The notes: generated by a model not told the origin, from the letters alone. A DNA stretch of 64,000 bases from Ruegeria arenilitoris (GCF_013032855.1 NZ_WQDA01000002.1:434001-498000), one strand, 5' to 3'; numbered from the stretch's first letter, positions 35,068-44,992 are shown. Numbers and translations are program-made.

Positions 35068-37941
35068 TTGTCCCTATTCCTTATCGCGGCCCTTCCCTTC
35101 CTCGGAGCTGTCTTTCCCGCCCTGCTGATCCGCGCCGGGCGCAACGCAGCCGCATCGGCAGCGGGATTGACCACGTTTCTGGCCTTGATGGGGCTGCTGA
35201 TTCACATCCCGGACGTCATGAACGGTACGGTGGTCACCGCGCGGTTCGACTGGATTCCAGGGCTGGGGTTGAATGCCAATTTCATGCTGGACGGGCTGGG
35301 ATTTCTGTTCGCGCTGCTGATCCTTGGCATTGGTCTGCTGATCATCCTGTACGCGCGGTTCTACCTGTCGCGTGAAGACCCAATGGGGCAATTCTATACC
35401 TATCTCCTGCTGTTCCAGGGCGCGATGGTCGGTATCGTTCTGTCCGACAACATACTGCTTTTGCTGGTTTTCTGGGAATTGACTTCGCTCAGTTCGTTCT
35501 TGCTCATCGGCTATTGGAAACACCTGCCCGAAGGCCGCCAGGGCGCGCGGATGGCGCTGGCGGTCACCGGGTCCGGCGGGCTGGCGATGATTGCGGGGAT
35601 GCTGATCCTCGGCAATATCGTGGGGTCCTATGACCTGAGCGTGATCCTCCAGAACCGCGAACTGATCCAGTCTTCGCCCTACTACCTGCCGGCGTTGATA
35701 CTGATCCTGCTGGGATGTTTCACCAAGTCGGCCCAGTTCCCGTTCCATTTCTGGCTGCCGCATGCAATGGCCGCTCCAACGCCGGTTTCGGCCTATCTGC
35801 ACTCGGCCACGATGGTGAAGGCTGGCCTGTTTCTGATGGCGCGCATGTGGCCGGTTCTGGCCGGAACCGAGGCGTGGTTCTACATCGTCGCCACCACAGG
35901 CCTGGTGACCATGCTGATCGGCGCGGTGATCGCGCTGTTCAAGGATGACCTCAAGGCGTTGCTGGCCTTTTCGACGGTGTCGCATCTGGGGCTGGTCACG
36001 ATGCTGCTGGGCTTTGGCACCAAGATCGCGGTCGTGGCCGCCATCTTTCACATCATCAACCACGCCACCTTCAAGGCCGCCCTGTTCATGACCGCCGGGA
36101 TCGTGGACCACGAAACCGGCACCCGGGACATCAAGCGCCTGGGCGGCCTGCGCCATTTGATGCCGATCACCTTTTCGATTGGAACAATCGCCGCATTGTC
36201 CATGGCAGGGATTCCACCTTTGAACGGATTCCTGTCGAAGGAAATGATGCTGGAAGAAACCGTGCACACGGTCTGGCGAAACTCGCACTATCTGGTGCCA
36301 GCCCTTGCCCTGGTAGCCGCGATCTTCTCTGCCGCATATTCCTTCCGGTTCGTGTCCCACGTCTTCCTGGGCCCTGAACGCGAGGATTACCCTGCGCACC
36401 CGCATGACCCGCCGGTGGGGCTGTGGCTGGCTCCGGCATTCCTGGTCGTGCTGGTCGTGCTGATCGGCCTGAACTCGGCCGCCATCGTCGGCCCCTTGGT
36501 TGCAGTTGTGTCTTCCGCAGTGATCGGCGGCGAGAAGCTGCCCTATTACTCACTGAAGCTGTGGCACGGGTTCACGCCTGCCTTGTACATGTCGATCGTC
36601 GCAACTTTTGGCGGCCTCTTACTGTTGGCTTTGCACCGCCGCGGCGAGCAGGTCTGGAATATCCTGCCCCGCCCCGAGGCCAAGACCATCTTCGACGCCG
36701 TGATCGGCGGATTGACCGCCGCCAGCCGGTGGATCACGGACGAGCTGCACAACGGTGTCATCAGCCGCTATGCGATCATCCTGATCGCCTTTACGGTCGG
36801 CCTTGGATACTATGGTTATTCGACCGGCACGATTGGCGTGGAAACGCGGGTTCCGCTGCCGGCTCCGATCATTCCGATCATCGGCTGGCTGTGCCTGATC
36901 GTGGCGACGATGGGCATCATGTGGTTCCACCGGAACCGTTTGCTGTCGCTTGTTTTGATCGGTGTCGTCGGCCTGATCGTGTCGATGGCCTTCAACTATC
37001 TGTCCGCGCCTGATCTAGCCCTGACGCAGATCTCGGTCGAAGTCGTCACGATGATACTGCTGCTGCTGTCGCTGAATTTCCTGCCGACCGAGACCCCATG
37101 GGACAGCAGCGCGGCACGGCGTTGGCGTGATGCCGCCATTTCGGTAGTGGCCGGTATCGGCGCCGGGGGCTTGATCTATGCGCTCATGCTGCGCGATTTC
37201 GCCTTCCCGACGATTTCGGAGTTCCACCTGACCAATTCCTACAAGGGTGGCGGAGGCACCAACGTGGTCAACGTGATCCTGGTGGACTTCCGGGGATTTG
37301 ATACCTTCGGCGAGATCATCGTGCTGGGGATCGCGGCCTTGATCATCTTTGCCCTGACCGAGGCCGTGCTGGGCACCAGTGTCCGCGCCTACCTGCTGAA
37401 CCGCAAACCGCACTGGCCCCAGTCAGGTGACTCACACCCGCTGATGATGGTTGTTGCCACACGTGTGATGATGCCGATCGCCCTTATGGTGGGCGCCTAC
37501 ATCTTCTTCCGGGGGCACAACCAGCCCGGAGGCGGGTTCATCGCCGGTCTGGTGGTCGCGATCGCCTTCCTGATGCAGTACATGGCCAGCGGCTATACCT
37601 GGGCGATCGAGCGGCAGCGGTTCTACTACCATGGCACAATCGGCTGGGGCGTTTTGATCGCTGCAGCCACGGGTTTGGGCGCCTGGTTCAACGAGCGGCC
37701 CTTCCTGACCAGCGATTTCGGCTATCTGCATTGGCCACCGCTGGAAGAGTTCGAATGGGCCACGGCCATGCTGTTCGACACAGGCGTGTTCCTGGCCGTT
37801 CTGGGCGCCGTAATGCTGGCTCTTGACAGCCTGTCGCGGTTCGCGTGGCGGCCGGGCATGGCGCAGGAATTCCCGATGGACATCAACCCGTTGCGGGATG
37901 ATCTGGCCGAAGAACAAGAAAAAGCGAAGGAGCAGGGCTGA
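35068..37941 (+). CDS. mrpA: Mrp/Pha antiporter subunit A fused to subunit B
   Basis: The 957-residue membrane protein is the main subunit of a multisubunit Na+(K+)/H+ antiporter related to complex I NuoL/M. The N-terminal two thirds is the MrpA proton-channel domain (FWELTSLSSFLLIGYW, and HAMAAPTPVSAYLHSATMVK near residue 231). The C-terminal part carries an MnhB domain (MMPIALMVGAYIFFRGHNQP, about residues 802-821), so no separate mrpB is needed. I place the start at TTG 35068, with GGAG upstream and the family start SLFLIAALPFLGA; the longer frame to 34951 adds unrelated residues. It begins the operon to mrpG. Confidence 0.92.
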   Translation: MSLFLIAALPFLGAVFPALLIRAGRNAAASAAGLTTFLALMGLLIHIPDVMNGTVVTARFDWIPGLGLNANFMLDGLGFLFALLILGIGLLIILYARFYLSREDPMGQFYTYLLLFQGAMVGIVLSDNILLLLVFWELTSLSSFLLIGYWKHLPEGRQGARMALAVTGSGGLAMIAGMLILGNIVGSYDLSVILQNRELIQSSPYYLPALILILLGCFTKSAQFPFHFWLPHAMAAPTPVSAYLHSATMVKAGLFLMARMWPVLAGTEAWFYIVATTGLVTMLIGAVIALFKDDLKALLAFSTVSHLGLVTMLLGFGTKIAVVAAIFHIINHATFKAALFMTAGIVDHETGTRDIKRLGGLRHLMPITFSIGTIAALSMAGIPPLNGFLSKEMMLEETVHTVWRNSHYLVPALALVAAIFSAAYSFRFVSHVFLGPEREDYPAHPHDPPVGLWLAPAFLVVLVVLIGLNSAAIVGPLVAVVSSAVIGGEKLPYYSLKLWHGFTPALYMSIVATFGGLLLLALHRRGEQVWNILPRPEAKTIFDAVIGGLTAASRWITDELHNGVISRYAIILIAFTVGLGYYGYSTGTIGVETRVPLPAPIIPIIGWLCLIVATMGIMWFHRNRLLSLVLIGVVGLIVSMAFNYLSAPDLALTQISVEVVTMILLLLSLNFLPTETPWDSSAARRWRDAAISVVAGIGAGGLIYALMLRDFAFPTISEFHLTNSYKGGGGTNVVNVILVDFRGFDTFGEIIVLGIAALIIFALTEAVLGTSVRAYLLNRKPHWPQSGDSHPLMMVVATRVMMPIALMVGAYIFFRGHNQPGGGFIAGLVVAIAFLMQYMASGYTWAIERQRFYYHGTIGWGVLIAAATGLGAWFNERPFLTSDFGYLHWPPLEEFEWATAMLFDTGVFLAVLGAVMLALDSLSRFAWRPGMAQEFPMDINPLRDDLAEEQEKAKEQG

Positions 37942-38300
37942 TGGAAGCACTCGTCGCATCGGCCGTTGGCGTTCTGACCGCCGCAGGGATCTTTCTGATC
38001 CTGCGCCGTCGGACCTTTCCGGTCATCCTGGGCCTGTCTCTGCTGACCTATGCGGTCAACGTGTTCCTGTTCGCCACGGGACGGCTGGCCGTGAACGCGC
38101 CTGCAGTTCTGAACAAATACGAAGAGGTTCCCTATACCGATCCATTGCCGCAGGCCCTTGTTCTGACGGCGATTGTGATCTCGTTCGGGATGACAGCTGT
38201 GATCGTGATGATCGCTCTGGGCGCCTACCTGTCTTCGAAGGATGACCATATAGACATGGCCGCGCAGGACAGCGTGGATGACGCAGGAGAAGACGCATGA
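37941..38300 (+). CDS. mrpC: Mrp/Pha antiporter subunit C
   Basis: The 119-residue NuoK-like subunit has three membrane helices. The central FPVILGLSLLTYAVNVFLFATG and the helix-3 region ALVLTAIVISFGMTAVIV are characteristic. It overlaps the mrpA stop by one base (TGATG) and mrpD by four (ATGA). Confidence 0.93.
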   Translation: MEALVASAVGVLTAAGIFLILRRRTFPVILGLSLLTYAVNVFLFATGRLAVNAPAVLNKYEEVPYTDPLPQALVLTAIVISFGMTAVIVMIALGAYLSSKDDHIDMAAQDSVDDAGEDA

Positions 38301-39853
38301 ACCACTGGATCGTTGCGCCGATCGTCCTGCCCGCGATCCTGGCCCCCTTCATCATCATGGTTCTGCGGTACCATCTGGACCTGCAGCGTATCTTTTCAGT
38401 CGCCGGTGTGGTGGGCTTGCTCGGCATCGCGCTGACCATCACTGCGCAGGCGGCGGGCGGCGAGATTCATGTCTACGAACTGGGCGATTGGCCGGCTCCG
38501 TTTGGCATTGTTCTGGTCCTTGACCGGTTGTCCGCGATGATGGTGTTGCTGACGGCGTTGCTGGCCTTGCCTGTCGTGCTGTACGCCATCGCGTCCGGGT
38601 GGGACGAACGCGGCAACCACTTTCACCCGTTGTTCCAATTCCAGCTGATGGGTGTCTGCGGCGCCTTCCTGACCGGGGACGCTTTCAACCTGTTCGTATT
38701 TTTTGAGGTGTTGCTGATCGCCTCCTACGGCCTGATGACCCATGGCGGCGGCGCGGTACGTCTGAAGGCCGGGGTGCAATACGTCACCTACAACCTCTTG
38801 GGGTCAACTCTGTTCCTGTTTGCATTGGGCACGATCTATTCGGTGACCGGTACCCTGAACATGGCCGACCTCGCCGTGCGCGTCGCGGAAATTCCGGCCG
38901 AAGACACCGCCCTGTTGCGCGTGGGTGCGGTTCTTCTGCTGCTGGTCTTCTGCATCAAGGCCGCTGTCCTGCCGCTGCATTTCTGGCTGCCGGCCAGCTA
39001 TGCCAACGCGCCACTGCCAGTGGCTGCGCTGTTTGCGATCATGACCAAGGTGGGGGCTTATTCGATCCTGCGGGTCTATACTTTGGCATTCGGCCCGGAT
39101 GTTGCCGTCACCGAAGGACTGGTTGGTGATTGGCTACAACCTGCCGCGCTTTTGACCCTTGCCATCGGCTCGATCGGTATTCTGGGCACGCGGCACATCG
39201 CGCGCATGGTTGCGTTTTGCGCCATCGCCTCGATGGGAACGCTGCTGGTGGCTATTTCCTTGTTCACCGAGACGGCCACAGCCGCCGCTCTGTACTACGT
39301 CTACCATTCAACACTTGCGACCGCGCTGCTGTTCCTGGTGGCCGATCTTGTGATGGAACGTCGTGGAGGGGCCATTGCGCCCCGCCCGCCGATGCCGCAA
39401 AGCGGGCTGATCTCGGCGCTGTTCTTCGTTGGAGCCATAGCGATGGCGGGCATGCCGCCGTTGTCGGGGTTCATCGGCAAGCTTCTGGTGCTGGATGCGT
39501 CTTGGTATGCGCCGGATGCCACTGCGGTCTGGGCGGTCGTTCTGATTGGATCCTTTGTCACCATCGTGGGTCTGGCTCGCGCCGGGTCCCTGATCTTCTG
39601 GAAAAGCTATGACGCCAGCACCCAGATCGACCCGGAACCCGAAACCGAGGCCACCAACGATGATGAACCGCCGCACCGGCCCGCGCCTGAACCGCAGCCG
39701 GGGCTGGCGTTCACCTCGGTGTTCGGAGTGGTTCTGGGCCTCGTCCTGCTGACCCTGTTCGCCGGACCCTCGCTGGACTACACTCGCAAGACCGCCGCGC
39801 AACTGTTCGCGCCGGAACAGTACATCTCGGCCGTATTGGGAAGGGAAGACTGA
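38297..39853 (+). CDS. mrpD: Mrp/Pha antiporter subunit D
   Basis: The 518-residue NuoN/M-like subunit has about 14 membrane helices. Key glutamate and lysine residues lie in NLFVFFEVLLIASYGLM (near residue 132) and in CIKAAVLPLHFWLPASYANA (near residue 219). A charged Glu/Pro-rich cytosolic loop follows around residues 443-470 (PEPETEATNDDEPPHRPAPE) before the last helix. It is in a tight overlap with mrpC and mrpE. Confidence 0.94.
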   Translation: MNHWIVAPIVLPAILAPFIIMVLRYHLDLQRIFSVAGVVGLLGIALTITAQAAGGEIHVYELGDWPAPFGIVLVLDRLSAMMVLLTALLALPVVLYAIASGWDERGNHFHPLFQFQLMGVCGAFLTGDAFNLFVFFEVLLIASYGLMTHGGGAVRLKAGVQYVTYNLLGSTLFLFALGTIYSVTGTLNMADLAVRVAEIPAEDTALLRVGAVLLLLVFCIKAAVLPLHFWLPASYANAPLPVAALFAIMTKVGAYSILRVYTLAFGPDVAVTEGLVGDWLQPAALLTLAIGSIGILGTRHIARMVAFCAIASMGTLLVAISLFTETATAAALYYVYHSTLATALLFLVADLVMERRGGAIAPRPPMPQSGLISALFFVGAIAMAGMPPLSGFIGKLLVLDASWYAPDATAVWAVVLIGSFVTIVGLARAGSLIFWKSYDASTQIDPEPETEATNDDEPPHRPAPEPQPGLAFTSVFGVVLGLVLLTLFAGPSLDYTRKTAAQLFAPEQYISAVLGRED

Positions 39854-40350
39854 TGAAACTGCTGCGCCGGATATTCCCCCACCCGCATCTGAGCTTCCTG
39901 CTGACTCTGGTCTGGGTGCTGTTGGCCAACGCGCCCTCGCTGAACTCGTTGGTGTTTGGATTGCTTCTGGGGATCATCATTCCCTTCATCACCCAACCCT
40001 ACTGGCCCGACCGGCCCGTCCTGCGGAACTGGCCCATGGTCGTTGAGTACATGATCGTGGTTCTGTGGGATATCGTGGTGGCCAACGTGACCGTGGCACG
40101 CATCATCCTGTTCAAACGCGACGCGGACAGACAGCCGAACTGGATCTCAATCCCGCTGGAACTGCGCACACCCGAAGCGATCACGGTTCTGGCTGGAACC
40201 ATCACCATGACGCCGGGCACCGTCAGTTGCGACCTCTCGGCCCAAGGGCATTGTCTGCTGGTCCATTGCCTGGACGCTCCGGATCCGGGCGCGGTACGAG
40301 ACCAGATCAAGCAGCGTTACGAGCGCCGCCTGAAGGAGATTTTCGAATGA
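39853..40350 (+). CDS. mrpE: Mrp/Pha antiporter subunit E
   Basis: The 165-residue membrane protein has two to three N-terminal helices and a cytosolic C-terminal domain containing PNWISIPLELRTPEAITVLA and ITMTPGTVSCDLS, the family core. It overlaps mrpD by one base and mrpF by four bases. Confidence 0.93.
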   Translation: MKLLRRIFPHPHLSFLLTLVWVLLANAPSLNSLVFGLLLGIIIPFITQPYWPDRPVLRNWPMVVEYMIVVLWDIVVANVTVARIILFKRDADRQPNWISIPLELRTPEAITVLAGTITMTPGTVSCDLSAQGHCLLVHCLDAPDPGAVRDQIKQRYERRLKEIFE

Positions 40351-40616
40351 TCGAATATGCAATCTATTTTGCCTTTGCCTGCTTTGGGGCCGCGATCATG
40401 ATGTGCCTGTGGCGGATCATCACCGCCGACGGTGTGGGAACGCGAGTGCTCGCCCTTGATACGATGGTGATCAACACCATCGCCCTGATGATCCTGTACG
40501 GCCTGCATCTGGGCACCGAGATCTTTTTCGAAGCCGCTATGATCATTGCCATGCTGGGCTTTGTTTCGACCGTGGCCTATGCGCGCTTTATGCTGCGCGG
40601 CAACATCATCGAGTGA
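40347..40616 (+). CDS. mrpF: Mrp/Pha antiporter subunit F
   Basis: The 89-residue protein has three membrane helices, with RVLALDTMVINTIALMIL in the middle, which is typical of MrpF. The start at 40347 gives ATGA overlap with mrpE. Confidence 0.92.
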   Translation: MIEYAIYFAFACFGAAIMMCLWRIITADGVGTRVLALDTMVINTIALMILYGLHLGTEIFFEAAMIIAMLGFVSTVAYARFMLRGNIIE

Positions 40617-40623
40617 GGCCGCC

Positions 40624-41010
40624 ATGGAATTCATCTTCGAGCTTCTGATTGCATTTTTCCTGATCGTTTCAGGGGTTTTCGGCTTTGTCGGGTCTTTTGG
40701 CATGATCAAGCTGAAGGATCCGATGTCGCGGCTGCACGCCCCGACCAAAGCCACCACGCTGGGCGTGGGCGGTGTGTTGCTGGCCTCGATCTTTCATTCG
40801 ATCCTGATCGAACAGCGCCTTTCCATGCATGAACTGCTGATCACGCTGTTCCTGTTTCTGACGGCTCCGATCACGGCTCTGTTCATTGCCAAGTGGCACA
40901 TTCACCGCCATGAAGCCCCCGAGGATCTGCCGGACGCGGGCGAAGACAAGCTTTGGGCCACCCACGCGGTCGAGCAGGTCGAAGACGTCCCGGATCACAG
41001 CGCGAACTGA
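40624..41010 (+). CDS. mrpG: Mrp/Pha antiporter subunit G
   Basis: The 128-residue protein has three membrane helices, with the family motif GMIKLKDPMSRLHAPTKATT (residues 26-45). An acidic C-terminal tail of about 30 residues follows (HEAPEDLPDAGED). It ends the Mrp operon; selD begins only five bases later, suggesting possible read-through. Confidence 0.92.
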   Translation: MEFIFELLIAFFLIVSGVFGFVGSFGMIKLKDPMSRLHAPTKATTLGVGGVLLASIFHSILIEQRLSMHELLITLFLFLTAPITALFIAKWHIHRHEAPEDLPDAGEDKLWATHAVEQVEDVPDHSAN

Positions 41011-41014
41011 CTTC

Positions 41015-43174
41015 ATGAAGACACCTTCGTTGCCACTTACCCGCGATCTGGTTCTGGTGGGCGGAGGTCATACGCACGCGCTTTTCCTTCGGAAATGGGG
41101 GATGAACCCCCTACCCGGCGCGCGGTTGACCGTGATCAATCCTGGCCCGACCGCGCCCTATTCCGGGATGTTGCCCGGATATGTCGCGGGGCACTATGCC
41201 CGCCGCGACCTGGACATCGATCTGATCCGGCTGGCACGGTTTGCAGGGGCCCGGATCATTCTGGGTGCCGCGATCGGCCTGGACCTGAACCGGCGGCTGG
41301 TGAATGTGGCGGTTCACCCGGATGTCGCTTTCGATGTCGCCTCGATCAATGTCGGAATAACATCGAACATGCCGTCTTTGCCCGGGTTCACGGAACATGC
41401 CATCCCGGCAAAACCTCTTGGTCCCTTTGCCTCAAAATGGGCTCAGTACCTGGAGACAACCGACCCTGCTTCGGCGGCGGTCATTGGCGGCGGCGTCGCG
41501 GGCGTTGAACTGGCGATGGCCATGGCTCATGCCCTGCGCGCCAAGGGTAGGCAATCAACGGTCACTCTGATCGACAAGGCGCAAATCTTGACCGCGATAA
41601 ACCCCAAAGCCGCCCAGACCATTCGGCGGACGATGGAACAGCTTGGCATCGACTGCATCGAACAGGCCGAAATTGCGCAGATCACACCAAAAGGCGTGCA
41701 ACTGACCGATGGGCGTCACATCACGGCTGATTTCACAACCGGCGCGGCGGGCGCCCGTCCCTATGACTGGATCGGCCAGACCGGACTGGACCTGCACGAC
41801 GGCTTTATCCGAGTGAACGGGTATTTGCAGTCCAGCGATCCATCGGTCTTCGCAGTCGGCGACTGCGCTCATCTGGATGACACGCCGCGCCCCAAGGCCG
41901 GTGTCTTTGCCGTGCGAGAGGCTCCTGTTCTCTTCAACAACCTGCGCGCAGCTCTCGGCGCTGGAACCATGCGCCGGTACAAGCCGCAGAAGGATTACCT
42001 GAAGCTGGTCTCGCTGGGGGAACGCTCGGCACTGGCCGAGCGCTTTGGGACGTCATTCAGCGGACCTGTGATGTGGCGGTGGAAAAACCATATCGACCAG
42101 AAGTTCATGCGTCGCTTTCGTGAGCTGCCCCAGATGCCAGGCCCCGCGCTTCCCCGTCATCATGCGGATGGCCTGCGCGATGCTCTGGGCGACAAGCCCA
42201 TGTGCGGCGGTTGCGGCGCCAAGGTAGGTCGCGGCGCCTTGCAGGCCGCGCTATCCGCGGTACAGAGATCCGATCGTCCGGATATCACGCCCCTGTCCGG
42301 GGATGATGCCGCAATGCTGACCTTTGGAGGCGTCCGGCAGGTGCTGACGTCAGATCATTTGCGCAGCTTCGTTCCGGACCCTGTTCTGATGACCCGCATC
42401 GCGGCCATTCACGCACTGGGGGACATCTGGGCGATGGGTGCGACCCCACAGGCCGCGACGGCCACTCTGATCCTGCCGCGCATGTCCTCCCAGCTGCAAC
42501 ACCGCACCATGGCTGAAATCATGGCAACCGCGACCGAAGTCATGCGCAGCGCCGGCGCTGAGATCGTCGGCGGCCATAGCTCGATGGGCGATGAGCTTAC
42601 CATCGGTTTCACCATCACGGGTTTGTGCCAGTCTGATCCGATCACCCTTTCGGGTGGGCGGCCCGGTGATGTGTTGATCCTGACCAAACTTATTGGCAGC
42701 GGAGTCCTGATGGCCGCAGAAATGGCAGGGCAAGCCAACGGCGAGTGGGTAGTGTCCGCCTATGACCACATGACGCGGCCGCAGGGTGACGCCGCACGCA
42801 TTCTGGCCCAAGCCCATGCCATGACCGACGTCACCGGATTTGGACTGGCCGGGCATCTCGTTGGACTGTGCGAGACATCCAACTGCGGCGCAGTCCTGAA
42901 TCTCGACGCAGTCCCGGTCATGGAGGGGGCGCTCGAGCTCAGCCAGCAAGGTGTCCGGTCCAGCTTGTTCAACGACAATCGTTCCATCGCGCCCGAAGTT
43001 CCAATTGACGGCAAAGCCGATCTGCTGTTCGATCCTCAGACCGCGGGTGGGTTGCTGGCTGCCGTTTCGGCCGACGACGCACTAAATATCTGCGACCATT
43101 TACGTGCCGCTGGTTACCCGGCTGCAGTCATCGGTGTATTGAGCGACACACCCGGCCTGCGCCTTCAGAGCTGA
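41015..43174 (+). CDS. selD: Selenophosphate synthetase SelD fused to an NDH-2-like flavoprotein
   Basis: The 719-residue fusion makes selenophosphate from selenide and ATP. Residues 1-380 form an FAD/NAD(P)H pyridine nucleotide-disulfide oxidoreductase related to NDH-2 (LVLVGGGHTHALFLRKWG, VIGGGVAGVELA, VFAVGDCAHL). Residues about 395-719 are SelD, with catalytic Cys400 and Lys403 in CGGCGAKVGRGAL. LSGDDAAM and MTDVTGFGLAGHL lie further along. The flavoprotein may supply reduced selenium to the synthetase. The start at 41015 lies five bases after mrpG. It is convergent with and overlaps mnmH by 10 bases. Confidence 0.93.
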   Translation: MKTPSLPLTRDLVLVGGGHTHALFLRKWGMNPLPGARLTVINPGPTAPYSGMLPGYVAGHYARRDLDIDLIRLARFAGARIILGAAIGLDLNRRLVNVAVHPDVAFDVASINVGITSNMPSLPGFTEHAIPAKPLGPFASKWAQYLETTDPASAAVIGGGVAGVELAMAMAHALRAKGRQSTVTLIDKAQILTAINPKAAQTIRRTMEQLGIDCIEQAEIAQITPKGVQLTDGRHITADFTTGAAGARPYDWIGQTGLDLHDGFIRVNGYLQSSDPSVFAVGDCAHLDDTPRPKAGVFAVREAPVLFNNLRAALGAGTMRRYKPQKDYLKLVSLGERSALAERFGTSFSGPVMWRWKNHIDQKFMRRFRELPQMPGPALPRHHADGLRDALGDKPMCGGCGAKVGRGALQAALSAVQRSDRPDITPLSGDDAAMLTFGGVRQVLTSDHLRSFVPDPVLMTRIAAIHALGDIWAMGATPQAATATLILPRMSSQLQHRTMAEIMATATEVMRSAGAEIVGGHSSMGDELTIGFTITGLCQSDPITLSGGRPGDVLILTKLIGSGVLMAAEMAGQANGEWVVSAYDHMTRPQGDAARILAQAHAMTDVTGFGLAGHLVGLCETSNCGAVLNLDAVPVMEGALELSQQGVRSSLFNDNRSIAPEVPIDGKADLLFDPQTAGGLLAAVSADDALNICDHLRAAGYPAAVIGVLSDTPGLRLQS

Positions 43175-44217
43175 GCCACAATCCCTTCAATTTCCGACGC
43201 GACCTGATCCAGCCCGTCTGTAGTCAAGGACGTGGCATGCACGCACGCGATCACATCAAACCGATAATTTTTCCGCGACTTTTCGTAAGCCGGGTCATAG
43301 TGCTGCTCCATCAAGGCGCGCGTCAGAGCTTTCTTGTTGCCCTCGGCAATCTGAGCCATCCACGCATCCACGACATCATGCCCCCGGTGAAACCGCAGCG
43401 GCGACAGGCGGTCCTGCAAACGCTCGGCATCGGACAGAATGTCGTCATAGGCAGCGACCAGATAGTCCGTTCGCGCCTCGATATCTGCCGTGACAAGGAT
43501 TCGCGGCGCTTGGCACAGGTTCTGCCAGACCGCAGGGGGCAAAATCAACGAACCGATTTTTGACGACTCGGCCTCGACCAACACAGGCCGTGCCGGATCA
43601 AGCGCGCACATGGCCGACGCCAAGGCAGATTCGAACGCTTTCTGGCTGGGTTGTCCGCCGGGTTGCTCGCCCAGCAGCGAACCGCGGTGATTGGCCAACG
43701 CTTCGAGATCCAGAACCTGCACCCCGCGCGTTTGCAACTGGGCCAGAAGTTCCGTTTTTGCAGTACCGGTGTAGCCATCCAACGCCACCAGCTTGAACGG
43801 CAGCGGGTCATCGTAGAGGTATTGCTTCACCAGACGCCGATAGCTGCGGTATCCGCCCTCGATCACCTCGGCTCGCCAGCCGATCTGCTGCAGCATCCAG
43901 GTGAAGGATCCTGACCGCTGACCGCCACGCCAGCAATAGACCAAAGGGCGCCAACCGCCCTCGTGGTGGCTGAGTTGCGTCTCGATATGGGTGGCGGCGT
44001 TGCGAAACACCAACGCGGCCCCCAGTTTGCGCGCCAGAAACGGGCTCTGCTGAACGTAAATCGTGCCGACACGTGCGCGTTCCTCATTGTCCAGAACCGG
44101 GAGGTTGATGGCGCCGGGCAGATGGTCTTCGGCAAACTCTGCCGGGCTGCGCACATCGATGATCGTATCGAACGGATGCGCGTACAGCTGCGACAGGTTT
44201 GAGAATTTCAGGGCCAT
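43165..44217 (-). CDS. mnmH: tRNA 2-selenouridine synthase MnmH (SelU)
   Basis: MnmH replaces sulfur by selenium in 2-thiouridine at the wobble position of certain tRNAs, via a geranylated intermediate, using selenophosphate. The 350-residue protein has an N-terminal rhodanese domain with active Cys95 in VYCWRGGQRSG and a C-terminal P-loop domain, GYTGTAKT at residues 148-155. Its tail-to-tail arrangement with selD gives the full local requirement for seleno-tRNA. No selA or selB is in the window. Confidence 0.95.
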   Translation of the reverse strand: MALKFSNLSQLYAHPFDTIIDVRSPAEFAEDHLPGAINLPVLDNEERARVGTIYVQQSPFLARKLGAALVFRNAATHIETQLSHHEGGWRPLVYCWRGGQRSGSFTWMLQQIGWRAEVIEGGYRSYRRLVKQYLYDDPLPFKLVALDGYTGTAKTELLAQLQTRGVQVLDLEALANHRGSLLGEQPGGQPSQKAFESALASAMCALDPARPVLVEAESSKIGSLILPPAVWQNLCQAPRILVTADIEARTDYLVAAYDDILSDAERLQDRLSPLRFHRGHDVVDAWMAQIAEGNKKALTRALMEQHYDPAYEKSRKNYRFDVIACVHATSLTTDGLDQVASEIEGIVAQL

Positions 44218-44268
44218 GACAGGGGTTTAGCGCGCAGGATGGCAAAAGAAAAGAAGGCCCCGCTGATG

Positions 44269-44937
44269 TCAGTCATCGGCTTCGGGCGCGATCAGATCCG
44301 GCCCACTGGCCCGGTTGGAGTTTACGGCCGTGCCGACCCTGTGAAACTGCAACACATCCTCGGCGCCGGGTTTCATCAGGCGGGCTGCCCCCTTGCCGAC
44401 CTCGCCCAGCCACAAGGCCCAATCCGCCTGTTCGATGATCAACGGCATCCGGTGATGAACCTCACGCACATTGTCGTTGGCTGCGGTCGTGACGATCGCG
44501 CAGGTCGCCTGCCGCGCCTCACCCTCGCCCCAGTTCTGCCAGATGCCGGCAAAGGCGATGGGCGCACCATCGCTGCCGTGGAAGTACCAAGGCAGCCGCG
44601 CACCGTCTTGGGTCTTGGTCCATTCGTAGAAACCCGTGGCCACGATCAGACAGCGCCGATCGCGGCAGGCTGCGCGAAAGGCCGGTTTCTGGGCCAGGGT
44701 TTCGGCGCGGGCGTTGATCAGCAGCGGACCGTCGTTTTGGGTTTTGTACCAATGTGGCAAGAAACCCCATCGCAGCGGGTCCAACTGCCGCCCTCCCTCT
44801 CCGGCGCGCACGACATGCACCTGATTTGTCGGGCAGATGTTGTAGTTGGGCACCGCCGGCAACGCGTTTGAAGGCCGCGCAGCAAACAGCTGCGCCATGG
44901 CATCGTTGGGAAGAGTTATTGCAAACCGTCCGCACAT
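44269..44937 (-). CDS. SRAP-family abasic-site crosslinking protein (YedK/HMCES-like)
   Basis: The 222-residue protein protects abasic sites in single-stranded DNA by forming a thiazolidine link through Cys2. It has MCGRF at the N-terminus, NARAET near residue 75, FYEW with Glu105, and HHRMP at residues 161-165. These are the complete catalytic set. Its start codon interlocks with a possible start (ATG 44936) of the divergent TPR-sulfotransferase gene. Confidence 0.93.
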   Translation of the reverse strand: MCGRFAITLPNDAMAQLFAARPSNALPAVPNYNICPTNQVHVVRAGEGGRQLDPLRWGFLPHWYKTQNDGPLLINARAETLAQKPAFRAACRDRRCLIVATGFYEWTKTQDGARLPWYFHGSDGAPIAFAGIWQNWGEGEARQATCAIVTTAANDNVREVHHRMPLIIEQADWALWLGEVGKGAARLMKPGAEDVLQFHRVGTAVNSNRASGPDLIAPEADD

Positions 44938-44992
44938 GGGTAATGAACCAACAACAAAAGTTTCAATCAGGCACAGGGTCTCGCGCAGTCAG

